DNA of 64,000 nucleotides from Lucinisca nassula. Its lineage: Eukaryota > Mollusca > Bivalvia > Lucinida > Lucinidae. The notes below the pieces were generated by a model. The model was not told where the DNA came from. It searched no databases and worked only from the letters and a program-made list of their open reading frames with translations. The translations under genes were made by a program, and so were the position numbers. The stretch is from assembly GCA_963580285.1 (NCBI GenBank), contig OY757017.1:18245003-18309002 (forward strand), given 5' to 3'. Positions 47,201-59,200 of this stretch are shown here, one piece after another (the first letter of the stretch is position 1; each line of letters starts with the position of its first letter).

Positions 47201-50200
47201 CAGTAAGCCTTTTACGCTTGAACTGTCATAGAATCTAAGGTCTGACCCACCGCGTGCAATTGAAGAGGAAAGCAAAGTTGTCAACCGTGATTGCGTTAAC
47301 TACCATGCATGTAGCCTGTCGTATAACATTTATGTTGTACCCTATCTTTTTATATCGAATAATGATTTAACGAAATTGGGTGCTGAAATCATTGCATTTA
47401 TACAATTTTCTGAGTTTATATACTAAGTCACCATTAAATTCGGGTTCCGGTAGACCTAGTAGCAGAAGAGATTTAAGTCCAACATTGATTTTTTTTTAAA
47501 TTAAATCGGAATGACGTCTATAAAACTTTGAAAAAGGCTTTGCGTAGATTATGATAGCGATAACCCGGATTAAGACGTTTTATTTAGCTATACCCCACCC
47601 ATGCTCATAACAACAAGGTCAAAGACTTAGAATTTTTCTAGTTTGTTTTACTGGTCATAGTTTCCAAACCCTACTATCGATTTGATTTTTATTTGGAATG
47701 ATGGTAGATATCGGTCCAAACTTTTATTCAGCAATACCCTCACCCATCATCTCAAGGTAAAGGTTATACAGTAGAACTTCGATGGCTCGAACACCGATGG
47801 CTCGTTTACCATGGGTGTGTCGAACCCATTCTTGAGCCCCTAGCGAAATCCTCTACATAAGAAATAGTGGGGGATAATCAAGGAGATTTCAGTCTTTTAT
47901 CTTGCAAATGTATGCTGTGTGTACTCATTAGAATCGCCTCGATGAGGCGATTCTAATGAATACACACAGCATACATTTTCATTATAGAACACCGAAAAGA
48001 TGTCTTAAAGTATCTCGTTATGCCTCTTGACAGTAACTTCAGTGGCTCGAACTACCCCAGTCTGGAACAGATTTTCGAGGTCCCAAAGGTGTTCGAGCCA
48101 TTGAAGTTCGACTGTAGATGTATTACAGATGTTAAAGTTTTAAGAGCTCATATTTTGCAAACCATATGGTGGATTTAGTTCATATTTGGAGATAAAATGT
48201 AGGTCCAAAGTTTCATTAGCAATTTATTCCCCGCCCATACCCATGACCTTAATGTCAGTTTCTAGAGCTCATATACGTTGAACTATGCGATAGACTGGTT
48301 CGTATTTGGTCTGATGACATATATAAGTCCAAAGTTTTATTAGGCAATACACCCACCTCTGCCATTGGCCACAAAGGCACTTTCCGTGGCGAGCTATGCT
48401 GTCTAATGACAACTCATATTTATTGAACATATTTTCTTACACAGACATGTTACCGGCCCCGATAGCTCAGTTGGTAGGGTGTCCGCACCGGGAAACGGGA
48501 GGTCACGGGTTCGATCCCGGGCTGCGACATACCAAAGTCGTTAAAAATGGTAATAGCTGCTCCTGGCATGTCACTCAGATTTACGGGGTAGAGCTAGGAC
48601 TGGTCGACCCAGTGTCAAGATAATGTGACTGGGTGTGGTATCATGTAATGTGTCTGGGACATGATACTTCAGTGAGGCAGCACTATAAAAGTGAGCATTG
48701 AGCTCCCTGTCGCAACCAGACACCGTCGTGATATGACTGAAAAATTGTTGAAAGCGACGTTAAACCCGAATTCACACACACACACAGACATGTTACTGTG
48801 TTGTCAAAGAAAATATAACCTTGGTTTTAGATGTAAACTATCTTTAGTTCTAGAATGTGTAAACAATGATACCAAAGATTTTGTTCATGCCAACTCAGGG
48901 AACATAATTTCAGATCGCAGAATTCTGGATTCCAAAAAATATCAAATTCTTAAAGTTTATAGTTAGGACCTTACCTCCAGACTTTTGAGTTGACAATGAT
49001 TTAAAAGATAATGTTCAAACCTATAAAGGACTTTCCTTAAGGTATCTGAGTCCAGAGAATGCTCCCATTAATATGACAAAGGTGATGTTCAAACCTAAAG
49101 CCTATGGTAAACTTACCTTCAGATCTCCGAGTTCTTAGAATTATTTTCAAACCAAATGGTAAATTTACCTTCAGATCGCTGAGTACTGAGAATGTGTTTA
49201 CAATTTTACCAATATCTAATTGATTGTTTGGGTTTTACGACAAGTCAACCCTTGTGGGTCATTTTGCGTCGTCTCCCAGAGAAAGGGAGAAAAGAGATAG
49301 AAGAGATAGTAGAGGAGATGGAATTGAGGGACAGGGAAGAAAAATGAAAATGAATGGAACTGTTGAGACAGAAGAAATAACAACGGCCCCCACGTCTACC
49401 TTTACCTACTGCAAGGACAACAGCGGAGAAAGTGAAAAATGAATGGAAGTGTAGAAACAGAAGAAAAACAGCACTCCTCCTGTATCCTTACATCTTGCAA
49501 GGAGAGCAGGCATTGTCCAACTGTAAGACAATATCAGTTGGATGCCTCTGTCACAACAAGATACACATCACCTTTGCCTCACCCAAACGCGCGACAATTT
49601 ACCAAAAACAATGACGAACTTACCCTACGATCTCTGAGAGTGTATCTGCAGTGACATCAAGATACTGTTCAAGCCAGTAGTGAAGTCACCTTACCTTCAG
49701 ATCTCTGAGCTCTGAGAATGTGCCCACAGTGACGCCAAAGATGATGCTCAAGCCAGTCATGAACTTACCTTCAGATCTCTGAGTCCTGCGAATGTATCTA
49801 GAATGATACCACATATGATGTTCAAACTAATATTGGACTTACCTTCAGATCTCTGATATCCGAGAATGTGTCCACAGTGACTCCAAAGATAATGCTCAAA
49901 CCAGTCGTGAACTTACCTTCAGATCTCTGAGTCCTGAGAATTCGTCTGGAATGATAACAAAGTTGATGTTCAAACTAATCGTGAGCTTAATTTCAGATCT
50001 CTGAGATCTGCGAATGTGTCCACAATAATACCAAAGATGAAGTTCAAACTAATAATGAACTTACCTTCAGATCTCTGAGTTCGGAGAATGTGTCCACAAT
50101 GATACCAAAGATGATGTTCAAGCCAATGGTGGTGATGAATATGAAGAAGGACACATGATAAAGTACAACGAATCCAAACAATGCAAAATCGGCTTGTGTG

Positions 50201-53200
50201 GAATGTGCTTTCATATTCTGAAGTGAAAAGAAAGAACAAATTTATATCATTATATATGAGTACTTCAACTTTGCAGCTGCATCATATAATGAAGTCAGCG
50301 GTCACTTGAAACGGCCCCATCTGGGCGACTTCCGTCGATGTAGTACATGAAGCAAGCACGTTTCTTAAGTACTTAAATTTCGTAATATACAATAAATACG
50401 AATACAATAACTGTGCACATAAGGAATTTAAATTATGAGACCTATAACTCACAATGGCTTTCATGAGCTGACAGTCAGCGAAAAATTATTTAAGCCTTTA
50501 CAATTGGCTGTAAAGACTTATTGCAGCATGTATTTTAAATCGAATTCATGAACATTTGATAATGAATAAAAGAATAGGTTACGTCATTTATGCAGTCCTT
50601 AACCTTTGTCCTTTGAACATGACAAACACTACTGTTAGAAACCGTGTAGATGCAGATCAGATGGCTTCCTAAGAAGCTGTGTCCTAATCGTAGTTCCATC
50701 TCTGTATTCGTTTGATTTTATGATATCGGAGAGGTCACGCTGATGCATTAGAAACTAGTAAGAAAAGATCACGCACGATAGACCTTCACGTGGACTGAAC
50801 AATTTTTTGTCTAGACTCCGACAGAACAATGGCGAGAATTTTAACCAGGTAAAATCGATTTATGCCCCTAGTAATTTTAACTGACCGTTCCAAGGCATTG
50901 CTTCTGTTGTTGTTGCTCATTACCTTCACTTTGTTGTTCACAAATGGCAACAGGAGTTTCTCACGACATGTCTCAGATATAACTAAAGAATCTAACTACA
51001 TTACGATAACACACCCATGTGACATAGTGCATTTTTGTCACATCTCCAAAATGGCTACTTTTCACATCTCCAAATTGGCTAATGAAAAACCATCATATTA
51101 TTCTCATTTATACTGCAAATATAGATTGGTAGTCTCATTGGAACCGCCTGATCGAGGCGGTTGTAACGGGTACTCACAACCTATTTTTGAACGAAAAATA
51201 AAAACAAATGTATAGCCCGGTAAACTCGGTTTTCTCTATATAATATAAAGTAGAAGTAAAACAAAGATCAGGAATCGATACAATTAACTTACTCCACCCA
51301 TCAAAGACACCAAAGGGAAAGAAACACAAACATGAAGCGACCAGACCATAATGGAAACCTGTACAAAGGAAGGCCATAATGACAGTTACTTTCCCACAAA
51401 ATGGCCAAATGGCCATCCAAAATAAAAAGACACAAGTGATACACGCAGTAAGTAACAAACAACAACATAAATAAACCGCCACAGCAGAAACGCCTTGGAA
51501 CGGTCAGTGGAAAGAAAAGAATTCCACTGGGGGGCTTAAATCGATTTTACATGGCCATAATTCACGCCCTTACCTCTGTCGCTGTATACACTACTTTTGT
51601 TTAGTCCGCATGAAGGCTTCCTAACTCATCAGTGTAACATCTCTGAGAACATACAAATCAATAAACTAAAGAGATGAAACAAGGTTGAGGACTCGACAGC
51701 ATACAACAACAGAATTTCTGGAGCAAAAGAAAACCAACAGTTAGACTCCGAGGGGCCCGACCAAAGACGGAGCGGAGCATCAGGCGCCAACCAACATAAA
51801 GAATACTAAAATAAAATTCCATTTATGTTTTTACGCTGGAACTGTCATATAATCTAAGGCCCGACCCACCGGTGTGCAATCAAGGAGGGAAGCAAAGTTG
51901 CCAACCGTGATTGGGTTAACCACCATACATGCAGTCTGTTTTATAACATTTATGTTGTACCCAATTGGGTTTAGGGAAGAGTTCCTTTCACGGACATGTT
52001 CACACGATTGAACGTTAAACTAGACAGTTTTTATATAAAGCATGGTTTATAAACATTATGAATTGTAACTCTTGGCTACACAATTCTATGTTCGAACTGC
52101 TTTTTTAAATACTGCATATTTGCAAAACGATAATTTAATGCACATTGTATTATTTTTTATCTTAAGTAAATCACATTCCAGCATCGAATTTCTTTTTATT
52201 TTCCTTCTTTTTCCGTGTTATTTAGGGACCTAAGTAAAACCTGCTCTGAATAGGCTTGCTTCGCTTACGAAATGACAGTCTTGAAGCATTTTGTATAAGG
52301 TTTGAAAGCCATGCTTCAATCAAAATAGAAGTGAAACACAAACATGAAATAACTAGACTCAAATGGGACAATCAATAGCGGAAAGCCAAAGGGCAGTTAC
52401 TTTCCCACAAAATGGCAATTCACTATCCAAAACAAAAATATATGAGCGATACACACACTCAAAGAAAAAACAAAATTAAAACCAAACCAAACAAAACAGA
52501 GGAACCGCCTTGGAACGTCAGTGAAAGGAATTTCACTGAGGGACCTTCGTCGCGATTTAGACAAATAAGTAGGCCCCAATTAAAAGGGAGAGACATGGCT
52601 CAGCATCGCTCGGTGAAAACCCAATGCTCGTACCACAGTGCCACTGAGTCAGAGACTGGTTATAAACATTAAGCTAAGTATAATCTCTTGAGGGTAGAGT
52701 TGCGTACCGTGACACTCTCTGCTTGAAGGAAGTCCCAACTTCAAGGAAGTATTCATTTATGATGTCAAGAAGCCACTTTCGGCTCAGTAAGTCCCATCCT
52801 GGAGCCGCTTTGACTTAATCTTATCTACTGACACAGAAGTCGTAACAAAGAACAGAAGCATAGCTAAAAACATCCCTGTCTCTGTGGAGAAGTCAAGTCC
52901 GGGCAACCCGGATGAATATCCTTTGCTGTACTTATGGAAAAAAAAGAGTCGACTCCCTGACACACCTGTTAGAGATTGGTTACAAATCTATAAGCTATGC
53001 ATAATCTAACAAGTTCAATAATCAATGGTACGAGTTGCGGGCCACACCTTTAGAGTCGTATCCATTCACTTACCTCAAAGAGATCTCCAATGAGACCATA
53101 TCTGATAACAGTGACGGTACACTGCCAGAGGGAATCACAATACAGGTATTCACTAGGGCTGAACATACTCCTCATCAGAGCAAACCCAATAATGGCATAG

Positions 53201-56200
53201 AGGTAGAACACGACTAAACCCAGAACTCCGACCCACAGTAACGACCGACCTGGAAAATAAGTAAGAAAATGAGACGCGCCACGAATTAAACGTGCCTTCG
53301 GAGGTCATCTGATGGCAAGGTCAAACGCAGTCAAAGTTTGATCTTGGTCCATCCTTTTTTTCTGAACACTGTAATTTCCTAAGTGCAATGAATTATTGCG
53401 TTGGTCGGCAATGTAGACAGTAACTCAATTTTCAATGTCATTGCCGAAGTAGCGTTTAGAAAGGGTATCCAGAACCAATGCACGGATGAGGTGAAAGTCG
53501 GTACTAATAATAACCATTGCAGATAGGATTTGAGTGATTTGAAACCAGTCGTGAGGTCATTAAAGAACGTACATTGTTCTGGGTAGCAGTTCTAGTGTTG
53601 GTGGGACACATACATTTGTTTTCTCTGAAAGCAATTGTATCTATCTTTTAGCTTTGTATCAATGCAAACAGTGTTCATATTATCATTATCATTATTATTT
53701 ATTTAGTTTAATTATTATTATGATTATTATTATTTAATTTTCATTAATTGTGCATTTTGTACCTCGCTCTCCTCTTTTTGGAAAGTGGGAGCTAGTTGCT
53801 ATATTGCTTGTAATTCGTTTTTCCTGTTCTTGCTTTACACATTGTTAGTAACGTTTCCTCTTGGTGTCATTGGTAGGCTGTAACCTTTGACTGTAGCTTT
53901 CCCTGGGCATCTATTTCTTCATTATGTTCGAGCGGCCTTATGGGGCGAATCTAACAAGGCACTGGAATTATTCTAGATTAAACCGTATGCCCTCCACACA
54001 CCTGCCTATTGTGTCCATTTATTAGTTCGCTTCCTTAAGAACACTTGTATTTGTTAAAACACTTATTCTATTGTTTTGCTCAGTTGGTATGATAGATTAC
54101 ACCCTCATATTAACGCTTCTCTCAGTCGAGCTGGAGTTCAATAGGTAAAACACCAAACGATATAAACAGCTATAATCACAAACTAAACACTTTGATCATA
54201 CAAAATCTGCTTGGCGATTTGTGAACACCTCTCTGCCAGTGTAATATAATTGTAAGCATAAAAATCGTTAAGTGTGATCATGTTGTCAGGCTATCAAATA
54301 TTCGGTTTGTCGAATTCTACAAGAACCGCAAGATCTGCTAACGCAGAAGCGAATACTAATCTGTATGGGGCATTTAGACACATTTGGTCTCTTGCATCCT
54401 ATGTATGCCTAGTGATCCATTATTGGGATATCTGTAAACAATGTAGACCCAGATCTGAGGTCGCAGAACTGCATAATCTTCTGAAAAAATTACCGCAAAT
54501 ATAAAAGACCTGACACCCCGAAAATTAACAATGGCCCCCTCTAAACTAATTAGGTGGAAGATTCCATTGTTATATATGACGCATTCGTTTTCCTTAAAAT
54601 CTTAATTTTATTTTACCATTTTGAGTGACAGCCTTAATCACTCCCCCGAGCAGCTGGTTGTTGTTGACAATGTTCAGCAGATGGAAGGCAAAGAAATACC
54701 CGTGGAACACCGTGCCGCCCATTGATAGCGCAAGGAATGCCTGAAGATAAATAAATAGCAATAGAAAATGAAACGCGTGAGGCGACATTGTATTTTCGAA
54801 CTAGTGCGTTCATGGAAGATCAAAAGTCGCCCTGAGTAACCCCTCAGTCATTATACAATCTTCTTGGTCTATATGAAGAACGACGTGTTGGGCAAGGGAA
54901 ATCCCTATGAAAAAAAGAAAATTCCGAACAGACTGTGTGGATGTGCAGGCTTATCTGAGTCATCGCTGTGCGCACATGCCCAGAACATCTTTCCCACTTC
55001 GGTCGCATTCATATTAGAAACTTGCATCACGAAAACAAGCCTATATAATTTTGACCATTTTGAACACCACTTTTATAAAGGAAAACTGGGGTTTACAGGC
55101 GTATACATTTTTTTTTCTTATTTCTGCTCAAAACATAGATTGTGAATTCTCGTTAGAACCGCCTCACCACATAATCTTAAAAGTTTCTTTTTTCGGCGGT
55201 AAATTTTACAGTGTATTTGTATAGGCGTGTATTCGTAATGATTCGGATTAATCTATACCGTAACAAACTGCGTTCACATCAATTGCAACTAAGTTTCCAG
55301 CCTGAAATAACATTTAGTTGACCGATTCGAAGTGGATTTAGTTTAAGGTACTGAAGATCTTGCATGAGCTCTGTGGGTATTTGGCGAGTTTCATAAATTG
55401 AAGGAATATAAGAATCTATCATATGTCTGTATTGAACAGGGTTTTATTGCAATAACGATATCACAGATGACAACACCACAATACGTGAAAGTGATGGGGC
55501 ATTATATAACGTGTCCATTGTGTTCTGATATTGTCTTTTATTAGGACTTTTTCTTTATATAGCACAAGGTAATACGCCTTAATGACATGACGTTACGACA
55601 ACAGATATCAGCAACTCCATATGATATAATATTTTATTATGACTAATGCTATAATCGAACTTAACGAATAGTATCTCTTCTCTGACCTGTATGAGTTTCC
55701 AACTAAAATTCTTTTTGTGTTCATGGCGATGTTGCACTGATGAGTTAGGCGACCTTCATGCGGACTGAACAAATTATTTGTCTAAATCGCGACGGAAGTA
55801 AGGGCGAGGATCGTGGCCACGTAAATCGATTTAAGTCTCCAGTGGAGTTCGTTTCCGCTGACCGTTCCAAGGCGGTTCTTCTGTCGTTTATTTTTGTTAT
55901 GGTTTGTCTTTGGGTGTTTGTGTCGCTTATATTATTTTATTTTGGATAGCCTTTTGGTCATTTTATGGGAAAGTAACTGTCCTTTTGGCTTTCAGTTGTT
56001 GGTGTTTCCGTTGGGGTCTGTAGCTTCATGTTTGTGTTTCTTTCCCTTTGGTGTCTCTGATGGGAGCTTTGGGTTAATTGTATCGATTACTAATCATTGC
56101 CTCTACTTATATTTATTATCTTGTTAGTGCCGGGGTCGGTAACATTCTTTCGTGGCGATTGATCATGAAATTTTTTCCACGTTTATTCTCTCACTTCCGC

Positions 56201-59200
56201 TGTTTCAAGAAGGACAGTTGTCAGTTTCTGGCGAAAGAATGTGCACTGTACTGGTGAATTGATTAGGTATGAGCCTGCCCAGGAAAAGTGTGGATAGGTA
56301 AACTGGCTGGCTCAAAATGATCTAAAACAGTGCTGACTGGGCAGTAACACTCCAATAGAAACAAACAAACAAAGTATCTTGCTAGTGAGGGATCAACTGA
56401 AATAGTTTCCCTTATCGTTTGTTATCAAAATATATCTTTGGATCGTTATTACTCTACAACATCTGCATTATTAGACTGCACTTTTTGGTCATTTCAATCC
56501 ATATAACATGGAGGCAGATATAATGTTAATAATTAACAATGACGGGTAAATAATAGCCTTGTTAACTCTACGTTAAATATCAAAAAGGTCACTTACAAGG
56601 GAATGCATAAATTCAGTTAGTTTTTTTGACGGGTCTTTAAACCGAGGTCCAGTTTCTGTATGGCCTTAGTTGCTGATGAGCTATGTTCTTTTTTTCAAAA
56701 ACACACATAAATTCCAATATTCTTGCAAAAAACACAGGCCACGGATGATTGTAAGAGCCGTCTCAATGGCCCTTCGTCTATGTTTACAATAGCAATAAGT
56801 CAAAACGTTGCACATTTTCATGAAAAGGTACTACTTGTACTTGTACTATATCATACGATATTTAGTGTATTTTTCCTAGTGAATACATGTATATACTAAC
56901 CATATAATAAAACGTGGTGAAACTGAGAAATTTGGCCTCCATCTTAGACTGATGTTTCTTCTCTTTCTCCTCTTCAGTATCCTCATCTTTCTTCTTTCGT
57001 GAACATGTCTCTCTGAAAGTGGGATGATTGCAAAAAACACATCTGTGTGGCATATAGCATTTTTTCACATCCCCAAAATGATGAAATTCCGTGATATTTT
57101 TCTTAATATTACCGCAAACATAGGTTATGGGTACGCGTTAAAACCGACTCTTGAGGCGGTTCTAACGAGTACCCACATTCTATATCTAGGAGCATAAATA
57201 AAGAAAATAGTGTATACCCCATTCTGCTCTATATAAAGTGGAGTTTCGAGGGTTGTTCATTTCACAGATTTGTTGGTTTAAACAATATTTTATTAGAAGC
57301 AAATATCAAATACAATCACACATAAGACGGATTTGTTAACATGATGACAAAGCGGGCACCCGTTGGCGCTCACTGTGTTGCCTATGGTTTGTTCTGTTTA
57401 CGCTGGGCGGGCGCCCGCGTTGTTGAACGCACGCTGCCCGCGTTGTTGAACGCACGCTTGTTTTGTATCTTTAATATGTTCTTTTCCATGGGTAACCAAT
57501 ATAGGTTGAATGTTTTACATACGATATATTGACGTCACTCAAAAGGAATGTATATGGTAAAAGAGACACAGTCTTCGTCGATATCTTCCTCGTTTCAGCA
57601 GGAGTTGATTGATCTATTTCAACCTTTTGAAATTATTCACAACAAAATAAAATGTTGTGTCTCCATATTAGCTACTTGTTGGTAGGAGATAAAACCAAAA
57701 CAGCTTGAACTTTCGTTACTGGTCATATCATGTTCAGAATGGATACACTGTTAATTATTATTTCAAGGCGTAGTGTGGCGGCCGTACAAAAACTCTCCCT
57801 ACCCTTTTTCATAATGTACATCATATTTCTAGTCATTTGGGGTTATTGGTTTCATTGTGAAATTTCGAAAATATCTGAATTGCACTGATGAGGCCTCAAT
57901 TGGCTAGTTTCGTCCAGAAAAATGCTTTTGCAAAAAATACTTTTGCAATCTGCAATGTTTACTTCTGTTGTGCATTCCAAGCTTTTAAGGTAATGCTTTT
58001 TAAGACATATTACATACAAATTACGATATGACACATTGATGTGTCCGTGATATGCTATCCTGTTAAACCTACTTGAAACAGAGTAAAGTGGTTTTATGTT
58101 GTAATGTAGTGACCTTTTCATTATTGGAAGTTGTTTAATATCTGTGCTTTGTTGCCTTTGGTGTCTTTGATGGGAGCTGTGAGGTAATTGTATCGATTCC
58201 TGATCAATGGATTCTCTTCTAGATTACTATGGTATAGTATACAGTGATCTAAAAAAAACTCGCTGGGTACTCGCTGTGGTGATTCAAACTTACACGCATA
58301 CATAATGTTTAGGGTATCTGCAAGACATTAATTAGCAGAAACAAAATGCCATTTTGAAAACATTGAAATATATATATATGTATTTACCATTTTCTAAAAT
58401 GTGTATAGATGTAGCTGTAGTCTACTACACACTATGGCTTCGCAGTCTCCATTCTCATTATAGCAAATAAACAATATTCTGCAGGGTAATAAAATGGCGG
58501 CTATTATATTTTATGCATCCAAGCATTTGCAAATCATTATTTTTCTGTATGTACAAAACTTACTATTTCCAACAGAAACCTCATTCTAGTGCACTTGCGT
58601 ATGTAACACAACGTCTGCTTGTATAACGTCATTATATGAGTCCTGCCAAGCGAATTTGTGTCTTCGAGCATTCCGTCATGACAAATTTTAACTGCGCACG
58701 CCCAGCCATTCAGAGGGGCCAAGGATGTGGCTTTCTATCTGAAGGTTACTCTTGATTCACTGCTTGTATGAGCGAGCAGCGAAGTTTCTGGCGAGACTGC
58801 GCGGATGCGCAGGCTCACCTGAACCTTCGCTGCTCGCATAGGTTATAAGTACCAAAATTGCTAGACGGGGCCCATATAATGTCGCTTTCCATTGGTTGGT
58901 ATCTGGTTTTATACAGCTCACTCCGCTTGTCTTTTTGAGTAGAAAAAATCATTTTTGAACAAAATAAGTGAATAAGTGCATTAGAATAGGGATAACTGTA
59001 TTAAAAATTGTTATTTTGGGTGGTAAATCATCAGTTTTACGGTCGCAAATTACCATTTTACGGCTTCGCTGACGCGTCGCCGTCAAAGGCAAAACCGCCG
59101 ATTAAGCGCCCAAAATGACAATTTTGAATACAGTTGTGCAAACGTATGACTTGTATACATACTTGAATGCCAACCACATTGCTCTTGGGTTTGGTAAGCT

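Noticed and set aside
46883..47284. 133-codon minus-strand frame
   Set aside because: It lies in repeat family U, and the equivalent frame is broken in most other copies, so it is not treated as a gene.
48453..48530. A functional tRNA gene
   Set aside because: A and B boxes are good, but the anticodon arm does not fold, and the sequence continues into a SINE body and tail.
49970..50239. 89-codon minus-strand frame through the S6 exon
   Set aside because: It begins out of frame with the real exon and only falls into the coding frame in the first duplicated unit. The true exon is 50065-50217.
52725..52790. A possible coding exon (KWLLDIINEYFLEVGT)
   Set aside because: Stops lie close by, no splice sites of the right phase are seen and no family is recognised; only noted as unexplained.
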